A DNA stretch of 64,000 nt from Pelagibius sp964472095 (GCA_964472095.1 CAYYIV010000024.1:1-64000); one strand, 5' to 3'. Shown: positions 53,732 through 61,984, counted from the first letter of the stretch. Notes: generated by a model from the sequence alone, not told the origin. Program-made: numbers and translations.

Positions 53732-54604
53732 ATGAAGGGTCTCATTCTGGCGGGCGGCGCGGGCACGCGGCTGCACCCGGTCACCCTGGCGGTCAGCAAG
53801 CAGCTGCTGCCGGTCTACGACAAGCCGATGATCTACTATCCGCTGTCGGTCCTGATGATGGCCGGGATTCGCGACATCCTGATCATCACCACGCCGCACG
53901 ATGCCCCGCTGTTCCAAAACCTGCTGGGCGACGGCAGCCTTTGGGGCCTGAACATCAGCTTCGCGGTGCAGCCGAAGCCGGAGGGCCTGGCCCAGGCCTT
54001 CCTCATCGGCCGCGACTTCATCGCCGGCGACAAGTGCAGCCTGATCCTCGGCGACAACATCTTTTATGGCCAAGGCCTGCAGGACGTGGTGATGCGCGCG
54101 GCGGGGTTGCAGCGCGGCGCCACCGTCTTCGGCTACCAGGTCTCCGATCCGGAGCGCTACGGCGTGGTCGAGTTCGATCCCGCCGGCCAGGTGGTCAGCC
54201 TGGAAGAGAAGCCGCGCCGGCCGAAATCGCGCTTCGCCGTCACCGGCCTCTACTTCTACGACGAGCAGGTCGTCGACATCGCCGCCGACCTGCAGCCCTC
54301 GGCGCGCGGCGAGTTGGAGATCACCGACCTCAACCGCCGCTACCTGGAGGCCGGGCAGCTGCGGGTCGAGCGCCTGGGGCGCGGCTATGCCTGGCTCGAC
54401 ACCGGCACCCACGACAGCCTCATCGACGCCGCGCAGTTCGTGCAGACCATCGAGCACCGCCAGGGCCTCAAGATCGCCTGCGTCGAGGAGGTTGCCTGGC
54501 GCAAGGGCTTCATCAGCACCGACGATCTGCGCCGCCTTGCCGAGCCGCTGCGAAAGAACGATTACGGCGAATACCTGCTGCGCATCGCGGAAGGGCTCGC
54601 CTGA
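53732..54604 (+). CDS. rfbA: Glucose-1-phosphate thymidylyltransferase RmlA
   Basis: A 290-residue nucleotidyltransferase: LILAGGAGTRLHPVTL, KPMIYYPLSVLM, LILGDNIFYG and TGLYFYD. It starts the pathway by joining dTTP and glucose-1-phosphate and is usually inhibited by dTDP-rhamnose. Ribosome site GAGGGGGAAG just upstream of the ATG. Confidence 0.96.
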   Translation: MKGLILAGGAGTRLHPVTLAVSKQLLPVYDKPMIYYPLSVLMMAGIRDILIITTPHDAPLFQNLLGDGSLWGLNISFAVQPKPEGLAQAFLIGRDFIAGDKCSLILGDNIFYGQGLQDVVMRAAGLQRGATVFGYQVSDPERYGVVEFDPAGQVVSLEEKPRRPKSRFAVTGLYFYDEQVVDIAADLQPSARGELEITDLNRRYLEAGQLRVERLGRGYAWLDTGTHDSLIDAAQFVQTIEHRQGLKIACVEEVAWRKGFISTDDLRRLAEPLRKNDYGEYLLRIAEGLA

Positions 54605-54616
54605 AGCACTTGCGGC

Positions 54617-55507
54617 TCAGGGCTTCGCCAGCCGATGCAGAAAGGCTTCGACGCGCTCGGTGTAGTTCCCCGGTTCGCCGAGGTCGGTGTTGATGCCGCG
54701 GTGCGACAGATCGACCGGCAGCAGACTTACGTCTCCACCCAGCGCGGTCGCCTTCGCGGCGAAGGCCTCGGCCTGCGCGCAGGCCACCGCGCGGCGGCTC
54801 GAGCAGACCAGCAGCATCGGCGCCGGGGCTGCGGCCAGTCGGTGCAGCGGCGAGGCGCTGCGCCAGAAATCAGGGTCACCGCCGAACGCGCGGTCATAGA
54901 GGCCGAGGTGCCGATCCTGCATGATCGCGATGACGTCGAAGGCGGCGCTGTCGAGCGGCACCGTGCCGAGCCACGGCCGGGCACCCTGTCGTGTCGCGAT
55001 GGCCGGACTCGCAGCCAGCAGGGCGACGAGGTGGGCGCCGGCGGAATGCCCCATCAGGATGAAGCGCCCCGCATCGCCGCCCCAGGAAGCCGCGTTCGAC
55101 TGGGCGAAGGCGAGAGCCGTTGCCACATCGTCGGCCTGCTGCAGCGGATCGGCTTCCGGCAGCAGGCGGTTGTTCACCGAGATGAAGATGTAGCCCTGTG
55201 GCACCCAGCGCGCTGCCTTGCTGGCGACCACGCTGCCCAGGGCCTTGTCGCCGCGCGACCAGCCGCCGCCGTGCACCATCAGGATGACCGGTGCGCCCTT
55301 GGCGTTCGGCGGCAGGTAGACGTCCAGGCGCTGGGCAGGGTCGGCGCCGTAGGCGAGGTCGCGCAGAATGCGCGCGCCGTCCGGCAGGTCGCGCTGCGCG
55401 GCGGCTGCGCAGCCCCCCAGCATCGCCATCGCCAGCAGGGCGACGACACAGAGCAGCAGCAGCGGCTTGCCCGGCTGCGAGCCGGGATTGGCATGAAAGT
55501 GCTTCAT
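54617..55507 (-). CDS. Alpha/beta hydrolase (esterase/lipase-like) lipoprotein
   Basis: A 296-residue hydrolase with a lipoprotein signal (hydrophobic run then LGGC, Cys near residue 33). The oxyanion motif MVHGGGW and nucleophile elbow MGHSAGA (Ser near residue 158) mark the BD-FAE/hormone-sensitive-lipase-like branch; a catalytic His lies in DLSHRGINTDL near the end. Likely a periplasmic or outer-membrane-attached carboxylesterase. Convergent with rfbA, 12 bases apart. ATG 55507 chosen to place the signal at the N-terminus. Confidence 0.85.
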   Translation of the reverse strand: MKHFHANPGSQPGKPLLLLCVVALLAMAMLGGCAAAAQRDLPDGARILRDLAYGADPAQRLDVYLPPNAKGAPVILMVHGGGWSRGDKALGSVVASKAARWVPQGYIFISVNNRLLPEADPLQQADDVATALAFAQSNAASWGGDAGRFILMGHSAGAHLVALLAASPAIATRQGARPWLGTVPLDSAAFDVIAIMQDRHLGLYDRAFGGDPDFWRSASPLHRLAAAPAPMLLVCSSRRAVACAQAEAFAAKATALGGDVSLLPVDLSHRGINTDLGEPGNYTERVEAFLHRLAKP

Positions 55508-55690
55508 GGCAATGCAAGGTCTACAAACACCACGGCCTCCGCCCAAGATTCCGCCCCGCCGACTTCGTCTCTACCCGCTCCGGAACGGGCTGGCAAGGGA
55601 GGTGCCGCCGGATTTCCCTTCGATTGTCAGCAGGTTGGCAATTGAAATCGCGTGGCGCCGAGGTCAGGCTGCCTGCTGAGGAGCAGACCC

Positions 55691-55960
55691 ATGCCGCGTG
55701 TCACATTCACCGCCAACCTGCAGCGCCATCTCGACGTGGCGTCGCTCGACGTCGGCGGCGGGCGCGTGGGCGAAGTGCTGGCGGGAGTCTTCGCACAGAA
55801 GCCGCTGCTGCGCTCCTACATCGTCGATGACCAGGGGCGCCTGCGGCGCCACGTGAACATCTTCGTCAACTCGACCTTGATCGCCGACCGCGAGGGCTTG
55901 AGCGACGCCGTGCGTCCCGATGACGAAGTCTTCGTGTTTCAGGCGCTTTCAGGCGGATAG
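55691..55960 (+). CDS. MoaD/ThiS family ubiquitin-like protein
   Basis: An 89-residue beta-grasp protein (VTFTANLQRHLDV to ALSGG) ending in Gly-Gly, the C-terminus used by MoaD and ThiS for adenylation and thiocarboxylation. HVNIFVNSTLI and PDDEVFVFQALSGG are typical. GAGGAGC precedes ATG 55691. It is 11 bases upstream of a beta-propeller gene, not beside any moa or thi gene, so it may be a sulfur carrier or protein modifier for a different process. Confidence 0.85.
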   Translation: MPRVTFTANLQRHLDVASLDVGGGRVGEVLAGVFAQKPLLRSYIVDDQGRLRRHVNIFVNSTLIADREGLSDAVRPDDEVFVFQALSGG

Positions 55961-55971
55961 GTGGGATAGGA

Positions 55972-57066
55972 ATGGCGGAAGAACTCTATGTCGCGACCCG
56001 CAAGGGTCTCTTCGCGGTCGACAGCAGCGGCCTGCAGGCGCCGCGCAGCCTCGGCTTTCTCGGCGATCCGGTGAGCGCCTTCCTGGAGGACCGGCGCGAC
56101 GGCTGCCTCTATGCGGCGCTCAACCTCGGGCACTTCGGAGTCAAGCTGCACCGTTCGGAGGACGGCGGCGCCAGCTGGACCGAGCTGCCGGCGCCGGCCT
56201 TTCGCGTCGGCCTCGCGGCGGACGGGGAGGGCGACAAGGCGCCCAGCGTCTCGCTGATCTGGACTCTGGCGGCTGGCGGCACCGACCAGCCGGGACGCCT
56301 CTGGGCCGGCACCCTGCCCGGCGCGCTGTTCCGCTCCGACGACCGCGGCGAGACCTGGCACCTGGTCGAAGCCCTGTGGAAGCAGCCCTCGCGCTCCGAA
56401 TGGTTCGGCGGCGGCTACGACGATCCCGGCATCCACTCGATCTGCGTCGATCCGCGCGACAGCCGCAAGTTGGTCATCGGCATCTCCTGTGGCGGGGTGT
56501 GGCGCAGCGAGGACGACGGCACGAGCTGGACCATCGGCGGCAAGGGCCTCGCCGCCGCTTACATGCCGCCCGACCGCGTCGACGATCCGTCCATCCAGGA
56601 TCCACACCGCCTCGCCGTCTGCGCCGCCGCGCCGGACACGGTGTGGTGTCAGCACCACTGCGGCATCTTCCGCTCCGACGATGGCGGCCGGACCTTCGTG
56701 CAGATCCACGACGCCAAGCCCTCGGCCTTCGGTTTCGCCGTGGCGGTGCATCCCGCCGATCCCAAGACCGCCTGGTTCGTGCCGGCGGTGAAGGACGAGT
56801 GCCGGGTGCCGGTCGAAGGCCGTTTCGTGGCCACGCGGACCCGCGACGGCGGGGCCAGCTTCGAGACCCTGTCGCGCGGCCTGCCGGAGGCGGCCGCCTA
56901 CGACCTGGTCTACCGCCATGCCCTGGACGTCGACGGGGCGGGGGAAACCCTCGCCATGGGCTCGACCACCGGCGCGCTCTGGCTCGGCCGCGACGGCGGT
57001 ACCGACTGGCAGCTGCTCTCGGCCCACCTGCCGCCGATCGCGCAGGTGGCTTTCCGGGCCGCTTGA
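55972..57066 (+). CDS. WD40/YVTN/BNR-type beta-propeller protein (sialidase-like repeats)
   Basis: A 364-residue protein with at least four BNR/Asp-box repeats (SEDGGASWTEL, SDDRGETWHLV, SEDDGTSWTIG, SDDGGRTFVQI), a beta-propeller of sialidase/sortilin type. No signal peptide, so it is cytoplasmic, which is odd for a glycosidase, and no sialidase Arg triad is apparent. Directly downstream of the MoaD-like gene. It may be a binding or scaffold protein rather than a hydrolase. Confidence 0.8.
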   Translation: MAEELYVATRKGLFAVDSSGLQAPRSLGFLGDPVSAFLEDRRDGCLYAALNLGHFGVKLHRSEDGGASWTELPAPAFRVGLAADGEGDKAPSVSLIWTLAAGGTDQPGRLWAGTLPGALFRSDDRGETWHLVEALWKQPSRSEWFGGGYDDPGIHSICVDPRDSRKLVIGISCGGVWRSEDDGTSWTIGGKGLAAAYMPPDRVDDPSIQDPHRLAVCAAAPDTVWCQHHCGIFRSDDGGRTFVQIHDAKPSAFGFAVAVHPADPKTAWFVPAVKDECRVPVEGRFVATRTRDGGASFETLSRGLPEAAAYDLVYRHALDVDGAGETLAMGSTTGALWLGRDGGTDWQLLSAHLPPIAQVAFRAA

Positions 57067-57127
57067 TCCCCCTCACGTTTTGGGGTTGGCTGGCTGGCGG
57101 CCTGGGGCCGCCGGAGGAACCCGAGTC

Positions 57128-58228
57128 GTGAGCGAAGACGCCAAGCCGCTCTACTACGCCGACTACCTGCAGCTCGATCGCCTGCTCGCCGCCCAGGCAC
57201 CGGAGAGCGCGCGCCTCGGCCAGCCGGCGCACGACGAGATGCTGTTCATCATCGTGCACCAGGCTTACGAGCTGTGGTTCAAGCAGATCCTCCACGAGCT
57301 GGCGCGGGTCGACGCGATCTTCGCCGGCGAGGGCCTCGACGACCGCGACATCGGCCGCGCCGCCGCGGCGCTGGAGCGCATCGATCGCATTCTGAAGCTG
57401 CTGATCGGCCAGCTCGACATCCTGGAGACCATGACGCCGCTGGATTTCCTCGAATTCCGCGACTTGCTGTTTCCGTCCTCCGGCTTCCAGTCGCTGCAGT
57501 TCCGCCTGATCGAGGTCGGCCTCGGCCTCAGGCGCAGCGACCGTCCCGGGGCCGCGACGCGGCCCTTCGATGCCAGCCTCAATGCCGCCGACGGCGTCAA
57601 GCTGGCGGCGGCCGAGCGGCGGCCCAGCCTCAGCGACCGTATAGAGGCCTGGCTCGAGCGCACTCCGTTCATCGAGCTCGGCGGCTACCGCTTTCAGGAG
57701 AGCTACCGGGCGGCGGTATCGCGGATGCTGGAGCAGGACGCGGCGACCCTGCGCGGAAACGCCGGGGTCTCGGCGGAAGTGCGTGCTGCCGGCCTCGAAG
57801 GCCTCGCCGCGGCACAGGCGCGCTTCGAGGCGATCTACGACGAGGCGCGCCACGCCGAACTGGTGGCCGCGGGCGCCTGGCGCTTTTCCCTGCCGGCGCT
57901 GCAGGCGGCGCTCTTTATCACCCTCTATCGGGACGAGCCGGTACTGCAGCTGCCCTTCCGCCTGCTCAGCCTGCTGATGGACATCGACGAGACCATGACC
58001 GCCTGGCGCTACCGCCACGCGCTGATGGCCCAGCGCATGATCGGCATGAAGCTCGGCACCGGCGGCTCCTCCGGCCACGACTACCTGAGCGAGACGGCGC
58101 GGCGTTCGCGCGTGTTCGGCGACCTCTTCGCGCTCTCCACCTTCCTGATCCCGCGCTCGGCCCTGCCGCCGCTCCCCGAGCCGCTGCTGAGCGCCATGGG
58201 CTACCGCTATTCGGCAGGCCAGACGTGA
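57128..58228 (+). CDS. kynA: Tryptophan 2,3-dioxygenase
   Basis: A 366-residue heme enzyme that opens the indole ring of L-tryptophan to N-formylkynurenine. Signatures: HDEMLFIIVHQAYELWFKQ in the active site, LPFRLLSLLMDIDETM, the proximal heme His in WRYRHALMAQR, and GTGGSSGHDYL. It starts at GTG 57128 with GGAGGAA upstream. Longer than many bacterial forms (about 280) through an insertion around residues 125-200. Coupled to the next gene by a GTGA overlap. Confidence 0.93.
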   Translation: MSEDAKPLYYADYLQLDRLLAAQAPESARLGQPAHDEMLFIIVHQAYELWFKQILHELARVDAIFAGEGLDDRDIGRAAAALERIDRILKLLIGQLDILETMTPLDFLEFRDLLFPSSGFQSLQFRLIEVGLGLRRSDRPGAATRPFDASLNAADGVKLAAAERRPSLSDRIEAWLERTPFIELGGYRFQESYRAAVSRMLEQDAATLRGNAGVSAEVRAAGLEGLAAAQARFEAIYDEARHAELVAAGAWRFSLPALQAALFITLYRDEPVLQLPFRLLSLLMDIDETMTAWRYRHALMAQRMIGMKLGTGGSSGHDYLSETARRSRVFGDLFALSTFLIPRSALPPLPEPLLSAMGYRYSAGQT

Positions 58229-59409
58229 CCGCGAAGGTGAGCTACAAGGCCCACTTCAGCCGCTTTCTGGAGGCGGCGCCGCAGCGCCTGCACTTCGCGG
58301 CCCACAGTCACCACTACTGGCCCGATGTGACCTTCGATGCCCAGGTCGCCTGCTGGCAGGATGCGGCGCGGCTGGCCGACGGCAAGTGGGCCCACGTCTT
58401 CGCCGAGGTGGTGCCGGCGGTGCAGCGCGGCATCGCCCGCCACCTCGGCCTCGACGACGCGGAGAGCCTCGCCTTCGCGCCCAATACCCACGAATTCCTG
58501 CGCCGCCTGCTGTCCTGCTTTCCGGCCGACCGTTCGGTCCGCATCCTCACCAGCGACAGCGAGTTCCACAGCTTCACCCGCCAGGCGGCACGCCTCGAGG
58601 AGGACGGCCTGGTGGCGGTGACGCGGGTGCCGGTCGAGCCTTTCGGCGACTTCACCCGGCGCTTCATTGCGGCGGCGGAGGATGCCGCCCACGACCTGAT
58701 TTTCGTCAGCCAGGTGTTCTTCAACTCCGGCTTTGCGCTGGCCGAGCTCGACGGGCTGGTGCGCCGCCTGATGGACGCCGAGGCCTACATCGTCATTGAC
58801 GGCTACCACGGGTTCCTCGCGCGGCCCACCGATCTCAGCGGCATCGCCCGGCGGGTGTTCTACCTCGCCGGCGGCTACAAGTACGCCATGGCGGGTGAGG
58901 GCGCCTGCTTCCTGCACGCGCCCGCCGGCTTCGGCCCTCGCCCGCGCGACACCGGATGGTATGCGGCTTTCGGGACCCTGGAGCAGGGCGACGGCGATGG
59001 CGTGGCCTATGCACCGGACGGGCGGCGGTTTCTCGGCGCCACCTTCGATCCCGTCGGCCTCTATCGACTGCGGGCGGTGCTCGGGCTGCTGGAGGAGCTC
59101 GGGCTCGACGCGGCCGCGATCCACGCTCATGCCCTCGATCTCCAGCGCCGGTTCCTGGCGGGATTGCGGGCGCGGCCCGCTGCGGCGCTGCCGCTCGACC
59201 GCCTGTTGCTCGATCCGCAGCGGCAGCCCTGCGGCAATTTCCTGACCTTCGATCTCGGCAGCGATACGGCGGCCGCGGCGGCGCACGCGCGCCTCAAGGC
59301 GGCGGAGGTCTCGACCGACTTCCGGGGCAGGCGCCTGCGCCTCGGGTTCGGCCTCTACCAGGACGCTGAAGACGTCGACGCGCTGCTGGACCGGCTGGCG
59401 GCACTTTGA
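58225..59409 (+). CDS. Class V aminotransferase-fold enzyme, kynureninase-like
   Basis: A 394-residue PLP enzyme of the aspartate-aminotransferase superfamily class V. The PLP Lys is Lys219 in AGGYKYAMAG; upstream IVIDGYHGF holds the Asp that contacts the pyridine nitrogen. Starts at GTG 58225 overlapping the dioxygenase stop. Co-expression with tryptophan 2,3-dioxygenase makes kynureninase the best guess (kynurenine to anthranilate), although it is more divergent than typical KynU and no formamidase gene is present here. Confidence 0.8.
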   Translation: MTAKVSYKAHFSRFLEAAPQRLHFAAHSHHYWPDVTFDAQVACWQDAARLADGKWAHVFAEVVPAVQRGIARHLGLDDAESLAFAPNTHEFLRRLLSCFPADRSVRILTSDSEFHSFTRQAARLEEDGLVAVTRVPVEPFGDFTRRFIAAAEDAAHDLIFVSQVFFNSGFALAELDGLVRRLMDAEAYIVIDGYHGFLARPTDLSGIARRVFYLAGGYKYAMAGEGACFLHAPAGFGPRPRDTGWYAAFGTLEQGDGDGVAYAPDGRRFLGATFDPVGLYRLRAVLGLLEELGLDAAAIHAHALDLQRRFLAGLRARPAAALPLDRLLLDPQRQPCGNFLTFDLGSDTAAAAAHARLKAAEVSTDFRGRRLRLGFGLYQDAEDVDALLDRLAAL

Positions 59410-59429
59410 CCGCGGCGCCGGCGCAGGGC

Positions 59430-59930
59430 TCAGTCCGCCTCTTCCGATGCAGGTGAGCCATCGAGTGGCAGGATGACGATGACCCGCTTGGCGCGTTCTT
59501 CGGCTTCCAGCCGGCTCTCGAAGGTCTGCTTGCAGAGGGTGATGCCGATGAGACCCTCCGGCTTGCTGTCCCGGCTCACCAGCGGCAGCAGCAGCCGCTC
59601 ACCATAGCCGGGCCGGTCCCACGCGTGGTACAGCCGTCCCAGGAGTATGCTGACCGCCGGCTTCTGGACGCAGGCGAGGAAGTAGGGCAGCACCTTCTTG
59701 CGAGCCTCCGGTAGCAGGGTGTCTTCAAGGTGCTTGCCGACAAGAGGAAAGCGGTAGCGCCCCCGGATATTCTCGCCGACGAGGCGATAGCGCAGGCGCT
59801 CGTTTTCCGGCTCGTAGTCCATCAGCCAGGTGTCGGCGAGGATGGCAGAGATGAGTTCCGGCTTCAGGTCGCTGCGGGCCGGCGGGCGCTCGGGGCTGCC
59901 GACGGCCAGCCACATGTCGAGCAGCATCAT
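59430..59930 (-). CDS. PAS domain-containing protein (PAS_5 type)
   Basis: A 166-residue cytoplasmic protein with one PAS fold of the PAS_5 type: RSDLKPELISAILADTW, RYRLVGENIRGRYRFPLVGK, and a C-terminal RLLLPLVSRDS. No kinase or output domain follows. The frame upstream of the ATG (59930) stays open with protein-like content (WRDIAEGAGSYLVSNEA) without a start codon, and a plausible N-terminal piece lies in another frame up to 60117, so a frameshift is possible. Ligand or partner unknown. Confidence 0.75.
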   Translation of the reverse strand: MMLLDMWLAVGSPERPPARSDLKPELISAILADTWLMDYEPENERLRYRLVGENIRGRYRFPLVGKHLEDTLLPEARKKVLPYFLACVQKPAVSILLGRLYHAWDRPGYGERLLLPLVSRDSKPEGLIGITLCKQTFESRLEAEERAKRVIVILPLDGSPASEEAD

Positions 59931-60132
59931 GGCCTCGTTGCTGACCAGATAGCTGCCCGCGCCTTCGGCGATGTCGCGCCAGTGAGGGTAGGACGGCGAC
60001 GAGAGTCTTGTAGAAGACAGGATCGGAGAGGCCCCTTAGCTGTGTGTTCGACCAAGCCGCAACTCGATCGGCGACCGAGTCCGCAAGCTGCCCCAGGGCC
60101 GGGCCATCTTCAAGCAAATTGACCGATTATCT

Positions 60133-60183
60133 GCAGGTTGCCGGAGCGCGGCGCTGCGAGCCGATCGCATGCCGGCAACCTGC
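60133..60183 (-). terminator. Long-stem inverted repeat downstream of histone-like gene
   Basis: GCAGGTTGCCGG (60133-60144) and CCGGCAACCTGC (60172-60183) form a perfect 12-base stem with a 27-base loop, 30 bases after the stop of the leftward histone-like gene. No T tract follows. It may be a transcript end or a stability element. Confidence 0.45.
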
Positions 60184-60212
60184 TGAGAGAGAGGAACAGC
60201 CTGCGAGCGGTC

Positions 60213-60638
60213 CTAGCTGCTCGACCCGTCGGTTGGGCTGGCTGCCGGTGCAGGCATCGGAGTGGGCGCGGGTACGGGCGTCGGTTCGGCTGCCGCAGCT
60301 TTTTGCATCGCTTTGCGGACGGCCGCCTTCTTGGTTGCGCGCTGCGCGGCGGCGATCTTCTTGGCGCCCGCTTTCTTGGCGGCCGGCTTTTTGGTGGCGG
60401 GCTTCTTCGCCGCAGACTTCTTTGCCACCTTCTTCTTGGCCGCCGACTTTTTCGCGGCGGTCTTCTTCGCAGCGATCTTCTTGGCGCCCGACTTTTTGGC
60501 GGCGGTCTTTTTTGCGACCTTCTTCTTGGCGGTCTTCTTCGCGACCTTCTTCTTGGCCGCAGCCTTCTTCTTGGCGGTCTTCTTCGCAGCGATCTTCTTA
60601 GCGCCCGCCTTCTTGGCGGCAGTTCGTTTGGTTGCCAT
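60213..60638 (-). CDS. Second lysine/alanine-rich histone H1-like protein
   Basis: A 141-residue protein composed of AAKK-type repeats (TAKKKAAAKKKVAKK and similar), followed by a Pro/Ala-rich tail ending PTDGSSS. A single basic, repeat-rich tail like this is seen in HctB/AlgP-like DNA-binding proteins. Starts with MATKRTAAKK at ATG 60638 after a purine-rich AGGGGGACC site. A paralogue is at 23824-24162; the two share the MATK opening. Confidence 0.82.
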   Translation of the reverse strand: MATKRTAAKKAGAKKIAAKKTAKKKAAAKKKVAKKTAKKKVAKKTAAKKSGAKKIAAKKTAAKKSAAKKKVAKKSAAKKPATKKPAAKKAGAKKIAAAQRATKKAAVRKAMQKAAAAEPTPVPAPTPMPAPAASPTDGSSS

Positions 60639-60957
60639 GCAGGTCCCCCTAATTGCTCCTAGTGTCTGTCAATCGATGACGAGCGGTTGAGGCGGTATGG
60701 TTCACACGGAATTGCGGCTTCACCCCTGCGACGGACCGGAGGTCTCCCGACTCGCGTCCACAACTGAATCCGCCCCGCATCTTCAAGCAAAACGAAGCCG
60801 CTTCACAAGAGGCAACATCATCGCGGAGCTACGAAGGTCTGCGGTTGTGGCGATCGCGTCGCACCCGGCCGCGCATCCCGCGGTCGGATCGCAAACAGCT
60901 GGGAGGGAGGGCTGCATCGCTGCGACCACATGGGTGGCCTTGCCTTGGCGATGCAAT
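60639..60957. other. Intergenic region upstream of histone-like gene
   Basis: About 320 bases without a supported gene. The left end must carry the promoter and leader of the leftward histone-like gene. Open frames here are short and have no recognisable content. Confidence 0.5.
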
Positions 60958-60995
60958 GAAGACGGGGCCGGCCATTGCTGGCCGGCCCCGTCTTC
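60958..60995 (-). terminator. Strong terminator downstream of tRNA-Asn
   Basis: A 16-base perfect stem, GAAGACGGGGCCGGCC (60958-60973) with GGCCGGCCCCGTCTTC (60980-60995), loop ATTGCT. It lies seven bases beyond the 3' end of the tRNA gene in its direction of transcription. Confidence 0.8.
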
Positions 60996-61001
60996 TTGTA
61001 T

Positions 61002-61077
61002 TGGCTCCGCGGGCAGGACTCGAACCTGCGACATGGTGGTTAACAGCCACCCGCTCTACCAACTGAGCTACCGCGGA
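61002..61077 (-). tRNA. tRNA-Asn (anticodon GTT)
   Basis: A complete 76-base cloverleaf on the minus strand: acceptor stem TCCGCGG/CCGCGGA, D arm with GTAGCTCAGTTGGTAGAGC, anticodon loop CTGTTAACC with GTT, and T arm GCAGGTTCGAGTCCTGC. Discriminator G, and CCA is encoded (61002-61004). Followed by a long-stem terminator. Confidence 0.97.
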
Positions 61078-61209
61078 TCAGGGTTTGATCGGCGAGCCGG
61101 GGCGGACCCCGGCGCGACGCAGCGGGGTTATATCAAACCGCTTCAGGGCCTGCAAAGTTTTTGCGGCGCTGGGACCGCTCTTTTCCGGCTCCCTTCCGCA
61201 AGGGCCGCT

Positions 61210-61524
61210 TCAGGCGCCGGCCACCACCGCCAAGACGCACTCCGCCACCGTGAGGTAGGCGGAATTGGGCATGTGGAACCAGCGCAGAAACTCGGCCGTC
61301 GCCAGATCCCCGGCCAGCCAGTGCTCGAGGAACATCCGGCTGACCGGATGCAGGTGATCGGGCAGGCAAACGAGGATGTCCTGTCTGATGGCCCCGGACT
61401 CCGCGCGGCGGCGGGTTGCCGCCTTCCACGAAGAGTGTAGACAGCCGCCGCCACGCTGGACAGCCCCTATGGTTGTGAACAAATGTTCCTGATTTGTTCT
61501 TGACGCGGGGCGGCACCCGGGCAT
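61210..61524 (-). CDS. Possible small hypothetical protein near the LexA box
   Basis: A 104-codon leftward frame whose C-terminal half (CLPDHLHPVSRMFLEHWLAG and FLRWFHMPNSAYLTVAECVL) looks protein-like, while the N-terminal half, including the LexA-type box, does not. If real, the start is probably downstream of 61485. No known family. Listed with low confidence because the other two leftward frames here are also open. Confidence 0.35.
   Translation of the reverse strand: MPGCRPASRTNQEHLFTTIGAVQRGGGCLHSSWKAATRRRAESGAIRQDILVCLPDHLHPVSRMFLEHWLAGDLATAEFLRWFHMPNSAYLTVAECVLAVVAGA
61485..61499. promoter_or_regulatory. LexA (SOS) box, GTTC-N7-GTTC
   Basis: GTTC-CTGATTT-GTTC exactly matches the alphaproteobacterial LexA consensus of two direct GTTC repeats seven bases apart. 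It abuts a TTGACG -35 box (61500-61505) and a CATAGC -10-like hexamer (61522-61527) pointing right, toward the small membrane-protein gene at 61587. A second GAAC overlaps the left end. Confidence 0.72.
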
Positions 61525-61586
61525 AGCCTCATGGCTTGCGGCGCGGTGCGCGCGGGTGCGGCCGGCTCGAAAGAGGGAGAGTGGAC

Positions 61587-61730
61587 ATGCGCGATTACGG
61601 GATCAATGGACTTCAGCCGTCACCATGGGAGCGCCTGGCCAGCGGCCTTGCGGCGTTCGGCACCTTCACCTTTTTCTTTTCGGCGGTCGGCTACGGCTGG
61701 TACAGCCTGCTGCTGGCGATGGCGCGCTGA
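61587..61730 (+). CDS. 47-residue single-span membrane protein, possibly SOS-induced
   Basis: MRDYGINGLQPSPWERLASG followed by one long hydrophobic segment rich in Phe, Gly and Leu (about residues 20-45) and a final basic Arg. AGAGGGAGAG lies 4-13 bases before the ATG at 61587; the frame is open further upstream but without another good start. About 88 bases upstream is a LexA box. In Caulobacter the tiny inner-membrane proteins SidA and DidA are DNA-damage-induced division inhibitors; this protein has the same size class and layout, though no sequence match is claimed. A hairpin (CCGCCGCA-AAGC-TGCGGCGG, 61751-61770) follows the stop. Confidence 0.72.
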   Translation: MRDYGINGLQPSPWERLASGLAAFGTFTFFFSAVGYGWYSLLLAMAR

Positions 61731-61796
61731 CCCGGCGCAGGCTTCCGCGCCCGCCGCAAAGCTGCGGCGGTGGTGGACGGGATTCGGGGGCAGGGG

Positions 61797-61870
61797 TGGA
61801 GGCCCGGGCCGGAATCGAACCGGCGTGCAAGGATTTGCAGTCCTCTGGATAACCACTCTCCCACCGGGCC
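61797..61870 (-). tRNA. tRNA-Cys (anticodon GCA)
   Basis: A 74-base cloverleaf on the minus strand: acceptor GGCCCGG/CCGGGCC, D arm with GAGAGTGGTTATCC, anticodon loop CTGCAAATC with GCA, and T arm GCCGGTTCGATTCCGGC. Discriminator T and encoded CCA (61797-61799). Confidence 0.97.
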
Positions 61871-61984
61871 GTCGGTGGCGGGGCGAAGCTATACTGCCGG
61901 CTTATGCTTGGGTCAAGCTGACTGCAGGCCGGCGGGCGAGGGCTCAGCTGCGTTGTTTTCACGCGCGGAGACGCTTATAAACCG

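Noticed and set aside
61002..61870. tRNA pair as an integration hot spot for a mobile element
   Set aside because: No integrase, direct repeats of a tRNA 3' end or foreign genes are seen around either tRNA.
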